The translations under genes were made by a program, and so were the position numbers. A stretch of 40,602 nucleotides of DNA, taken from assembly GCA_002502045.1 (NCBI GenBank), contig DAPE01000001.1, forward strand, positions 1-40,602. The letters run 5' to 3'. Numbering within the stretch: the first letter of the stretch is position 1; each line of letters opens with the position of its first letter. The notes beneath the pieces were generated by a model that was given only the letters and a program-made list of their open reading frames with translations, ran no database searches and was not told where the DNA came from. Of the stretch, positions 31,406-39,085 are shown piece after piece. The DNA is from Candidatus Parvarchaeota archaeon UBA573. GTDB taxonomy: Archaea > Nanobdellota > Nanobdellia > Parvarchaeales > Parvarchaeaceae.

Positions 31406-32476
31406 TTAGGCCCTTGACAAATCTGAAATTCCTTCTATAGGCTTAAATGCTTTTATTGTTCTGTCTTTTGAAGCGTAATCTTCATCTGAGATAATAAGTA
31501 ATTCAGGTTCTGCTACAATCATTTTTGTTGGGGTGTTTTCTTCACTTGATACTTGGATATAAGTAAGTGGAAATGGCGGAAAGTACGTTATTACACCATA
31601 ATTACCAATAACACCAATTGAGGATTTTCCGGCATAGTGCCCATACATTGGAATTAAAGGCCTTCCGATTTCATTCTTCACTTTTTCTAACCTATCAGCA
31701 GTTATTTGAGTTCCAGAGACTTTTATTAAATCTGCGTTATAGAAAATATCTTTAGGAACCAGAGCAAGCATCTCCATTGCAGCAGTTGCTAATCCTATAT
31801 CACCATTGTTTAACTTGTCAATCTCCATCTTCATAATGGGCTCCATAACCTGTTTCATTTGGCCTATGCTTAAAAGTTTCAGCCCTTTTGTCTCGAATCC
31901 ATTACCTATGTATTCCATTCCAAGGAGCTCCGCAAGTTTTTTGTGCTCTTCTTGGTAAGCACCTAATGGGCCTGCAGCAAGGAGCTTCTTATTTTTCAAA
32001 TTTTTTATAGGATATTGTGCTTTTAATCCAGTATATTCATTTATTGCAGAAACTAACAGTGACTGAGGGGTATGGTAAACGGTCTTTGCTGGCCCGGTAG
32101 TTCCAGATGAAGAACTTCTAAACATGTCGTCCAACTTTAAATTCTTAGGCATATAATAGTCTTTATAGCCATTGTCTCTCTTCAAAAATTCCAAGTCAGA
32201 ATTTCCCAGAAGCGAAACTAATTCATCTAAATTAGTAGTATCATCTATTTTTTCAGGAGTTATTCCTTTAACGCCCGCTTTCATTACCCAGTAAGGCGAA
32301 CCAGTGTTTTCATTTGTATGATATTTTGCAACTTCTTTTAACCAGTATAACATTCCATCTTCACTGTTCTTATAAGATAATGTCTTATTGAAAGGTTCTT
32401 TAAAGTTATACCAATCTCCTTCAAAGAAATCCCCTCTCTTAGTGTATTTTTTCAAATTTTTTATATAATTATTCAT
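31406..32476 (-). CDS. adenylate-forming enzyme, shorter PaaK-like paralogue
   Basis: A 356-residue protein. The ATP loop is RSSSSGTTGPAKTVYHTP, a middle region has GPLGAYQEEHKKLAELLG, and the A5-like site is PMYGHYAGKSSIG. The C-terminal helper domain of about 100 residues seen in PaaK is missing or very small, so it may only form the acyl-AMP and pass it on, or need a partner for the second half-reaction. The start at 32476 is chosen because a TATA-like element at 32498-32509 lies 27 bases upstream; the ATG seven codons earlier is too close to that element. It converges on the related enzyme of the KaiC operon. Confidence 0.78.
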   Translation of the reverse strand: MNNYIKNLKKYTKRGDFFEGDWYNFKEPFNKTLSYKNSEDGMLYWLKEVAKYHTNENTGSPYWVMKAGVKGITPEKIDDTTNLDELVSLLGNSDLEFLKRDNGYKDYYMPKNLKLDDMFRSSSSGTTGPAKTVYHTPQSLLVSAINEYTGLKAQYPIKNLKNKKLLAAGPLGAYQEEHKKLAELLGMEYIGNGFETKGLKLLSIGQMKQVMEPIMKMEIDKLNNGDIGLATAAMEMLALVPKDIFYNADLIKVSGTQITADRLEKVKNEIGRPLIPMYGHYAGKSSIGVIGNYGVITYFPPFPLTYIQVSSEENTPTKMIVAEPELLIISDEDYASKDRTIKAFKPIEGISDLSRA

Positions 32477-32497
32477 TTTACAATAGTGATAAGTCAT

Positions 32498-32509
32498 AAT
32501 ATAAATACT
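32498..32509 (-). promoter_or_regulatory. TATA-like promoter of the short adenylate-forming enzyme
   Basis: On the minus strand this reads agtatttatatt, centred 27 bases before the chosen ATG at 32476. It decides that start over the ATG at 32497. Confidence 0.5.
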
Positions 32510-32524
32510 TTGCTTGTTGCTAAA

Positions 32525-32534
32525 ATTATATAAC
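32525..32534 (+). promoter_or_regulatory. TATA-like promoter of the small membrane protein gene
   Basis: attatataac is centred 26 bases before the ATG at 32556 and lies back to back with the promoter of the adenylate-forming enzyme. It decides the start at 32556 over an in-frame ATG 14 codons earlier, at 32514. Confidence 0.5.
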
Positions 32535-32555
32535 TTAAGTAGATATTACTTAGTA

Positions 32556-32774
32556 ATGATAATAGAGGAATTAAGTAGTAAAAAGAAAAAGGTCTTTTTT
32601 TCAGTGGTTATACTCTATTTTTTAGTTGGGTTTGTTCTTATATTAGTTTTTTTAACAAAGTACTTCGGGCCTAATGGAGCGAGTCTTATAGGTATAATCT
32701 ATCTAGCAGTAGGTTGGCTGTTTCTTTATCGCTGGAAAGGATTATTCAAGATAATGAAAATAAAATATAGGTAA
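32556..32774 (+). CDS. small two-helix membrane protein
   Basis: A 72-residue protein: an acidic/basic head (MIIEELSSKKKKVF), helix 1 (FFSVVILYFLVGFVLILVFL), a short loop with TKYFGPNGAS, helix 2 (LIGIIYLAVGWLFLY), and a basic tail RWKGLFKIMKIKYR. I do not recognise a family. It ends 5 bp before the MFS gene start and is probably cotranscribed with it, perhaps as an accessory subunit, which is inference. Confidence 0.65.
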   Translation: MIIEELSSKKKKVFFSVVILYFLVGFVLILVFLTKYFGPNGASLIGIIYLAVGWLFLYRWKGLFKIMKIKYR

Positions 32775-32779
32775 AGTTC

Positions 32780-33949
32780 ATGATAAAAAATAAAGTTAGC
32801 AGTTCTGGTGTTTCGTTCGTTCGTATAGTTTTAACTATAATGATAATAACTTTTTCAATACGTGCAAGCAACAATATGCTTACCACTTCTGTTCCGCTTC
32901 TTGTTAAGTATTACTTTGGATTTTCAGAAACAGAAGTTGGTTTAATAGCGGCGTTATTGTCTTTTACTACTTTCCTGACAACTGCTCTTTTGAATGCTAA
33001 GTTATCAGCAAATAAAAGGCGTATAGCGTTTATTGGCTCAAATTTCGTTTATATGCTGGTATTTTTCGGCATATGGGTTTCTAATTTTTATAGTATCTGG
33101 ATATTAGCGGCGGTAATGGGCGTTCTCTTAGGTTTTATAATGCCAAATATAATAACTGCAGCTGGGCTCTTTAAGGATCCAAAAACAAGAGACAGAGTGC
33201 TCTCTATTTATACAGTCGTATTAAGTTTTAGTCTTATAATTGGGCCATTAATAGAATCAGAGCTTCTTAAGTTTGTAAATATACGGGAAGCTTTTCTTAT
33301 ATTTGCTTTGTTTGGCCTTATCTCATTTGTTCTTTCTCCATTTATGAAGTTTCCAGTTGAAAAGAAGAAAAAGATAAAAATTAAAGTTTTCTCAAACTAC
33401 GGTTTTCGTTCGGCCATCTTCAATATAATGGCTTATAATATACCTTTTGCAGTTTTGATAGCATTTGCAGGTATATATGAAAAGGACACTTTCGATGTTT
33501 CCCTTTCCTTTGTTACATTGGTGTTTTCGCTGTTTTTCCTTACGTCATTTTTATCTAGAATATACTTATCATTTAAACCGCCTCGCAACATAAAATTTAT
33601 GATGAATGAGACGATCATTTTAACACTTATAGGTATAATAATCATGGTCTTTTCAAGGAATTTGGATGTGTTCTTAATTTCATTTATGATTTTGGGCATA
33701 CCCCATGGATTCGCATACCCTACTTCAATAATCACCTTGGGAAGGTCATTTAATGATAAATTCAGAAACGCTGCAAATAGCTATTTCTTTGCTGTAATGA
33801 TGGCAGTTGGCGTTATTCTACCGACATTGTCAGGGTTTTCAATAGACAAAGTGGGTTTTAAGCTTACTTTTATTTTTATAACTCTGTTAATACTTGTTTT
33901 GCTGGTATTGAATAACATTAATTTCAGGAAATGGAAACTTAATGTATAA
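32780..33949 (+). CDS. MFS transporter
   Basis: A 389-residue carrier with twelve hydrophobic helices. The loop after helix 2 reads LNAKLSANKRRIAFIG, a degenerate motif A. FMILGIPHGFAYPTSIITLG in helix 10 and FNDKFRNAANSYFF in the following loop resemble archaeal MFS permeases of unknown substrate. The N-terminus carries two basic residues (MIKNKV) and no signal peptide. It follows the small membrane protein in the same direction. The relation to the other MFS gene at 26533 is distant. Confidence 0.88.
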   Translation: MIKNKVSSSGVSFVRIVLTIMIITFSIRASNNMLTTSVPLLVKYYFGFSETEVGLIAALLSFTTFLTTALLNAKLSANKRRIAFIGSNFVYMLVFFGIWVSNFYSIWILAAVMGVLLGFIMPNIITAAGLFKDPKTRDRVLSIYTVVLSFSLIIGPLIESELLKFVNIREAFLIFALFGLISFVLSPFMKFPVEKKKKIKIKVFSNYGFRSAIFNIMAYNIPFAVLIAFAGIYEKDTFDVSLSFVTLVFSLFFLTSFLSRIYLSFKPPRNIKFMMNETIILTLIGIIIMVFSRNLDVFLISFMILGIPHGFAYPTSIITLGRSFNDKFRNAANSYFFAVMMAVGVILPTLSGFSIDKVGFKLTFIFITLLILVLLVLNNINFRKWKLNV

Positions 33950-34000
33950 AAACATAATTGAAATTAAATTATGCCTGTTTATTAGATTACTTAAAGAATT

Positions 34001-34762
34001 TCATAATTCCCTTCTGGAATAGTAGAATATACCGAGTGCTGCGAATACTAATAGATAAATCAGCATTATCAGCACGGCTTCATTTACATAAGGTATATAA
34101 TAGAAAAAGTAGTTTCCAGGGTTAATGTGCATTAAATAAGGGGCTGCCATCACGCTGCTTATTATTAACCCTCCATAAGGTAAAAAGAACCACGGTTGTA
34201 TCCCAATAAACTTACCGAATATTGCAAAAACGAAAACTGCAAGAAAAGTAAAAGTCAAACCGAAGCTTAAAGGCGTGCTTTTCTCGCTGGACATTGCACT
34301 TATGCCTGAGATCATTGCAGTAAAAGAAAATGCATATAAAATCGCTAAGGAATATGATAAAAATATGTTAGGTATGCCTACTTTGTAAAGCAATAATCCC
34401 ATACTAAATCCAGATATATAAAGCACTGTGATAGGCAGTAAAAGAATCAAAAAAGCGGCAAAAAGCCTTGATAAAAATATTAATTTTCTGTTTACTGGTT
34501 GGGATAGAACAAGCAAGCCTGTTCTTTTATTGAAGTCCATTACTCCTATGCCGGCTGCCACATTAGTTGCAGCAATCCCTATCATAAGCCAGATTACTAA
34601 ACCGATACTTTCAAAGAAATCCGTGCTATTGAATAGTGCCTTTATTGAAAGTAGGCCCGTCAATATAACTATTACAAATGAAAGAACGGAAAAAGCTATA
34701 ATCTGGCTTTTTGCCATCTTTAACTCAGCATTAAAAAATGCGTAAAATGCTTGATTTTTCAT
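34001..34762 (-). CDS. ABC-2 type exporter permease (system 1)
   Basis: A 253-residue protein with six membrane helices. It starts with a conserved amphipathic stretch FYAFFNAELKMAKSQ and then helix 1 (IIAFSVLSFVIVILTGLLS). The loop DFNKRTGLLVLSQPVNRKLI is the family signature: in NosY/ABC-2 permeases of this type a G-x-x-x-x-L-x-x-P-x-x-R occurs. The start overlaps the ATPase gene by 4 bp, which is a classic ATPase-then-permease operon. Substrate unknown. Confidence 0.85.
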   Translation of the reverse strand: MKNQAFYAFFNAELKMAKSQIIAFSVLSFVIVILTGLLSIKALFNSTDFFESIGLVIWLMIGIAATNVAAGIGVMDFNKRTGLLVLSQPVNRKLIFLSRLFAAFLILLLPITVLYISGFSMGLLLYKVGIPNIFLSYSLAILYAFSFTAMISGISAMSSEKSTPLSFGLTFTFLAVFVFAIFGKFIGIQPWFFLPYGGLIISSVMAAPYLMHINPGNYFFYYIPYVNEAVLIMLIYLLVFAALGIFYYSRREL

Positions 34763-35487
34763 GTTTTACTGCGCACCAAATTTATATACGCCTTCTCAAG
34801 GCCTTTTTCTCCTTTGCCTCTACCGAATTTTTTTATAATAGTCTTTACAGATCCCTGCGCTATTATCTTTCCTTTATCAAGTAGTATAATATAATCACAC
34901 AATTCCTTTATTTCATCCAGCAAATGAGAGCTTAATATTATCAGTTTTGTTTTCTTTAGCTTTTTAAGTAGTTTTTTTATATCGTAGGCTTCGGCAGGGT
35001 CTAATCCACTTGTCGGTTCATCAAGTAGTAAAATATCCGTATCAGGTAGAAGTACTGAAGCTATTACTACTCTTTGCCGATTTCCCTTTGAAAGCTGGCC
35101 GCATTTTTTATTTAGATCTTCCAAGCTTAATTCCTTTTTGAGTTCTTTTATCCTGTTTTCAATCAGCATTTTATCCATTCCTCGGATATTTCCAATAAAC
35201 TCAAGGAATTCATATATCGTCATTTCATCATAAGGTTCTGGTTCATCAACCAATGCAGAGACGTTTTTCAATGCGGCTTTATAATTTTTTATGTTTATTC
35301 CGTCTATAAACGCTTCTCCAGAGTCGGCTCTTGCGAGGTTTGAAAGTATCTTTAATGTTGTTGTCTTTCCTGCACCGTTAGGCCCAAGATAGCCCGTTAT
35401 TCCCTTACCTTTTATGTCAAAGCTTATTGAGTTTAATGCAAGGTTATTCTTAAAACTCTTTTTAAGGTTAATGGCTTTTATCTCCAT
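34759..35487 (-). CDS. ABC transporter ATPase (system 1)
   Basis: This 242-residue ATPase has Walker A in GYLGPNGAGKTTTLKIL, the signature in QLSKGNRQRVVIAS (usual form LSGGQ; the second G is K here and the Q is N), Walker B in DILLLDEPTSGLDP, and the switch His in ILSSHLLDEI. The Q-loop is in SALVDEPEPYDEMT. It drives the permease that overlaps its 3' end. The promoter-like atattaattt lies 26 bases before the start. A divergent exporter gene starts 88 bp away. Confidence 0.92.
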   Translation of the reverse strand: MEIKAINLKKSFKNNLALNSISFDIKGKGITGYLGPNGAGKTTTLKILSNLARADSGEAFIDGINIKNYKAALKNVSALVDEPEPYDEMTIYEFLEFIGNIRGMDKMLIENRIKELKKELSLEDLNKKCGQLSKGNRQRVVIASVLLPDTDILLLDEPTSGLDPAEAYDIKKLLKKLKKTKLIILSSHLLDEIKELCDYIILLDKGKIIAQGSVKTIIKKFGRGKGEKGLEKAYINLVRSKT

Positions 35488-35575
35488 TATTTTATCAGGT
35501 TTTTGTAAAATTAATATATGATAAAATTATATTCGTATAGAATATAATTTAATACTTAAAAAACTATTTACTAGA

Positions 35576-36502
35576 ATGGTAAAGCTAATTATAAAAAACT
35601 TAAGCAAGAGCTATGTAGATAAGAAAAGCAAGAGCTTGTCAGCCTTAAAAAAAGTCTCTTTAAATCTAGATATAAACGGGATATTTACGTTAATAGGCAG
35701 GAATGGCGCGGGCAAAACCACCTTTATAAGGATAGTTTCTACTGAGCTGCTTCCGACTTCTGGAAAGGTGTACTTAGATGGAGTTGACGTTGTCAAAAAT
35801 CCAAAAGAGATAAGAGAGAGGATAGCGGTAATACCGCAGGAAGCTGCACTTATACCTTGGATGACAGCAAGAGAAAATATATTTGCTTATCTTCTATGGA
35901 GAGGTTTAAGTTTTAAAGAAGCAAAAGAGCGGACAAATACAGTTCTAACTAGGTTTAAATTGGAGAAATATGCTGATAAACTGCCAAGAAAATTATCAGG
36001 AGGCACAAAACGAAAAGTTTTGGTTGCTTTGGTCATCTCATCAAATGCAAAAATAATCTTTTTAGACGAACCTACAACAGGCTTGGATCCAATATCAAGA
36101 AGAGAACTTTGGGAAGTGCTTACTGAATTAAAAAAAGAACACCTTGTTATACTTACAACACATTACCTTGAGGAAGCAGAGGAGTTGTCCGACTATATAA
36201 TTATTTTAAACAAAGGAAAGCTGGTAAAAGCAGGCTCTATAAACAATATACGAGATGCAATTGGTTATCCGTATGCAATAAAAATATTCAAAGGCTTCAA
36301 TAAAAAGATCAGATTAAATGGAAAAGTTGTAAAGAAAAACGACGGTACTTTTCAGGTTTTCTCAGATGAAAGAACGGCAAATAACCTTGCTAAAAAGCTG
36401 ATAAAGACAAAGGTAAAGTTCTCTATAAATCCAACCTCTTTGGAGGACATATTTTACATGCTGGTAGGAGATATAGATAAAGGGGAAGAAAATGAAAACT
36501 AG
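35576..36502 (+). CDS. ABC transporter ATPase (system 2)
   Basis: A 308-residue ATPase: Walker A in TLIGRNGAGKTTFIRIV, Q-loop in IPQEAALIPWMTARENI, signature in LSGGTKRKVLVALV (here LSGGT), Walker B in IIFLDEPTTGLDP, and switch His in ILTTHYLEEAE. A C-terminal extension of about 85 residues after the ATPase core (FKGFNKKIRLNGKVVKKNDG and on) is typical of DrrA/NodI-like drug or polysaccharide exporters. It drives the permease whose gene it overlaps by 11 bp. Confidence 0.92.
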   Translation: MVKLIIKNLSKSYVDKKSKSLSALKKVSLNLDINGIFTLIGRNGAGKTTFIRIVSTELLPTSGKVYLDGVDVVKNPKEIRERIAVIPQEAALIPWMTARENIFAYLLWRGLSFKEAKERTNTVLTRFKLEKYADKLPRKLSGGTKRKVLVALVISSNAKIIFLDEPTTGLDPISRRELWEVLTELKKEHLVILTTHYLEEAEELSDYIIILNKGKLVKAGSINNIRDAIGYPYAIKIFKGFNKKIRLNGKVVKKNDGTFQVFSDERTANNLAKKLIKTKVKFSINPTSLEDIFYMLVGDIDKGEENEN

Positions 36503-37235
36503 TAAGTTCAGTCAGCTTTCTGCCTCGATAATGGCAAATGCAATCTATGCTATGAAGAACTTCCCAGTTATGCTTGTAAATACAATACTTGCTCCTTTCG
36601 GATTACTTATAATAATATTTTTTGTAAGCCATGGAACACTGCTTAATGTAGGTATATTGGGAGGGTTCATTTTGGTAATGGTAAATAATGGTATAGCTAT
36701 TCAGGGTGATCTTACACATTTAAGGAATGATATGAAATTGCAGGATATGCTTGTCAGCTCTCCTGTTTCTCCAGCAATTTACGTTGCCGGCATAGCATTG
36801 TCCGAATTGGTTTTTTCCATACCTGATTTAGTAGTACTTTCTATCTTAGCGGTAATATTTATACATCTCTCAGCAATTTCTGCTTTGACGATAGCTGCAG
36901 TCATGCTTCTCACCTTTATGTTTTCCATATCTTTGGGTTTTTTCATCTCAACGATAAGTAGAGATGTTATAGAAGGATGGGCTTTTATGGGCCTTATATC
37001 TATGGTTCTGTCTACTCTGCCGCCCGTTTATTATCCGATTACGTATATCCCAATGCCTTTTAGGTATATTGCTTATCTTTCACCGACTTCTTTTTCAGCA
37101 ATAATAGCCCAAAATAGTATTGGGTTTGTTAAATTTTCAAGCTCTTTTATTTTAATTTCCTGGATAATACTTATTCTAGTTTCTGTAGCTTTAATTGTAT
37201 TTGCGATTAAACGTTCTAGATGGAGAGAAGAGTGA
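36492..37235 (+). CDS. ABC-2 type exporter permease (system 2)
   Basis: This 247-residue protein has six membrane helices (for example FPVMLVNTILAPFGLLIIIF near the start, and FILISWIILILVSVALIVF at the end). A cytoplasmic-loop sequence HLRNDMKLQDMLVSSPVSPA followed by IYVAGIALSELVFSI is the ABC-2 signature of DrrB-like permeases. The C-terminus is basic (KRSRWREE). The gene overlaps the ATPase by 11 bp. Substrate unknown; DrrAB-like exporters carry drugs, lipids or glycans. Confidence 0.88.
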   Translation: MKTSKFSQLSASIMANAIYAMKNFPVMLVNTILAPFGLLIIIFFVSHGTLLNVGILGGFILVMVNNGIAIQGDLTHLRNDMKLQDMLVSSPVSPAIYVAGIALSELVFSIPDLVVLSILAVIFIHLSAISALTIAAVMLLTFMFSISLGFFISTISRDVIEGWAFMGLISMVLSTLPPVYYPITYIPMPFRYIAYLSPTSFSAIIAQNSIGFVKFSSSFILISWIILILVSVALIVFAIKRSRWREE

Positions 37236-37265
37236 ATATTTAATTTTATTTATTCTTAAATTAAA

Positions 37266-37831
37266 ATGGAGGATGACAGGTTTTCAATAAAAAGAATGCT
37301 TAAAATCGGGATTCCTACCTTAATTTTACTTCCAATTATACTTGTAATAGCGATTATTTCTGGTAGTCTTCTATTTTTAGATTATGTTCATGTATTTAGT
37401 GGCGCTTCATGGACAGGTATGGATCTTTTTATGGGGCTGTTTTTCTCTTTTGTGATGAGGGGGCTTGATAATAAAGAAAGAGTAGAGGTTTCCAAAAGAT
37501 TAACCCCAATGATGCTTTTTTTATGCCTTCCATATCTGCAGTAACCATAACTGCAGGTATATTACTGGCAATTAAAGAGGGGATCTTTATATTGTCCTCC
37601 CCTATAATTATAGCCGTTCTTGTAATAGCCGGCATACTTACAGTTCAAGGCATAGGAATATTTCTGCCAAATGAACTAAGGATATACTTGGATATAAAAC
37701 ATGGCAGTAAAGACAAAGAAAAAATAGTAAGGCTTACTATGTTTAATCTGAAGTTAGCTTTCAGTCAAGTTATATTCCAGATAGCAATAATATTATTAAT
37801 GGCGCATCTGGCTACAGGGTTGGCAATATGA
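37266..37831 (+). pseudogene. CopD-like four-helix membrane protein split by a frameshift
   Basis: Two frames together make one protein. The first (37266-37544) runs MEDDRFSIKRMLKIG to RLTPMMLFL and then misreads to a stop. The second resumes at ATG 37523 with MPSISAVTITAGILLAIKEG and continues to 37831. Joined, they give about 188 residues, aligned along their length with the 182-residue paralogue that follows (YVHVFSGASWTGMDLFMG against YIHVLAAALWLGCNLFMG). The break is at a seven-T run (37516-37522); eight Ts would restore the frame. The H-x(6)-W-x-G-x-x-L-F-M-G pattern resembles CopD-/DUF2269-like proteins, but the function is unknown. It overlaps the next gene by 4 bp. Confidence 0.75.
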
Positions 37832-38376
37832 TAAAGGACTTGAAATCGATTTATAGGTTCGGCGTAGTTTCGGCTGTATTGCCAATACTCTTTTTAGTAA
37901 TAGTATACATCATAAAAGATTACTTGCTCATAGACTACATACATGTTTTAGCAGCAGCCTTATGGTTAGGCTGCAATTTGTTTATGGGATTTATAGCTTA
38001 TAGAATAATAAGGGATATAGGTGATAAAGAAAAGGTAGATATAACAATAAGACTGCTTCCACTTACTTTGTTTTTCATACCTTCTATAACATTGACTACG
38101 GTTATAGCAGGTTACATATTAGCATTTTATGTTCACTTATTTTCTTATTCCTTGTTTGTTTACTTGCCGATAATTATTCTTTCTACTATACTTCTGCTTT
38201 TATCATTTGTTTATTACGTTAGAAATTCCATAGGTATAATAAAAATTTTAAAAGCAAAATCAAACGTTAAGAAGCTGATATCCCTTTCAATGATGAATTT
38301 TAGAGTGGCTGCAGTGCAATTAATATTCCAAGTTGTAATAATCTTTTTCATGGCTTATGTTGTAATAATATTATAA
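37828..38376 (+). CDS. CopD-like membrane protein, intact paralogue
   Basis: This 182-residue protein has four membrane helices: helix 1 (VVSAVLPILFLVIVYII), helix 2 with DYIHVLAAALWLGCNLFMGF, helix 3 (FFIPSITLTTVIAGYILAFY and on) and helix 4 at the end (LIFQVVIIFFMAYVVII). The intracellular stretch IIRDIGDKEKVDITIRLLPL matches MRGLDNKERVEVSKRLTPM of the split paralogue upstream. A His and Trp in helix 2 could be metal or heme ligands, which is inference. The atga overlap shows that the two genes are cotranscribed and probably form a heteromer. Function unknown. Confidence 0.75.
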   Translation: MIKDLKSIYRFGVVSAVLPILFLVIVYIIKDYLLIDYIHVLAAALWLGCNLFMGFIAYRIIRDIGDKEKVDITIRLLPLTLFFIPSITLTTVIAGYILAFYVHLFSYSLFVYLPIIILSTILLLLSFVYYVRNSIGIIKILKAKSNVKKLISLSMMNFRVAAVQLIFQVVIIFFMAYVVIIL

Positions 38377-38434
38377 TTCATTTTATTATTTTATAATAGT
38401 AATATATTTATATATGGTGAATTCATAACAGACT

Positions 38435-38980
38435 ATGAACAAAAAACTCGATGATTCTCTTTCAGAATATTTTATTAAACCGGAAAAAGGCTTAAGTACG
38501 GAACATTTTATTATTGAAAATATAGGCTTAAACAAGAAAGTGGGTAATCCCTTACAAGCAGAGTATAACCCTAAGAAGAGATTTAAGCTAATGAAAAAGG
38601 AGTATAATATCGCTCCTGAAAACATTGTTAAACCCATTGAATTAAAGGAAATAGACGGGAAAAAGATGTATGTCCTAGAGAGAATAAACGGCAACATGTT
38701 TATAGACTCTCTTTATAAAGTAAGAAACAATAAACCATTTTTATATAGCATAAAGCAACAGCTCGAAGAAACAATAGAAAAATTACATAAAAACGGTTAC
38801 GTACACGGCGATTTAGTAAACGGAAATAATATCATGCTTACAAAAGAAGGAAAAATAAAGTTAATAGACTTTCTTTACATACCCAAAGATTTTGAATACA
38901 AAGAGGCTTTCATAGCTATTGACAACGAAGCAGTAAAATCAGTAATAAATCTTATGTACAGGCGATTTATAAACTTATAA
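38435..38980 (+). CDS. minimal protein-kinase-like protein (Bud32/RIO type)
   Basis: This 181-residue protein matches the C-lobe of a small eukaryotic-like kinase. The catalytic loop is GYVHGDLVNGNNIMLTKEG (HGDxxxxN pattern with Asp as base and Asn for the metal), followed by KIKLIDFLYIP in the place of DFG. The N-lobe is compressed: a Lys-rich strand KKRFKLMKKEYNIAP could supply the beta-3 Lys, and VKPIELKEIDGKKMYVLERI would be the hinge region. No glycine-rich loop is visible. RIO and Bud32 kinases are the nearest types, and this one is smaller than Bud32 (about 200). A TATA-like atatatttatatatgg stands 25-30 bases before the start. Confidence 0.72.
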   Translation: MNKKLDDSLSEYFIKPEKGLSTEHFIIENIGLNKKVGNPLQAEYNPKKRFKLMKKEYNIAPENIVKPIELKEIDGKKMYVLERINGNMFIDSLYKVRNNKPFLYSIKQQLEETIEKLHKNGYVHGDLVNGNNIMLTKEGKIKLIDFLYIPKDFEYKEAFIAIDNEAVKSVINLMYRRFINL

Positions 38981-39085
38981 GGTTCTTATTTTAAAACGTA
39001 AAACTGGTAGATACTTAGTCTTTTACTTTTTATAAGCTGTACTTACTTTTTAGTTATTTAATTAGTACGTTTTGTTCCTGTGTTT

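Noticed and set aside
32477..32497. Upstream ATG at 32497 for the short adenylate-forming enzyme
   Set aside because: The TATA-like element at 32498-32509 lies right before it, so transcription should start near 32477, at the next ATG (32476).
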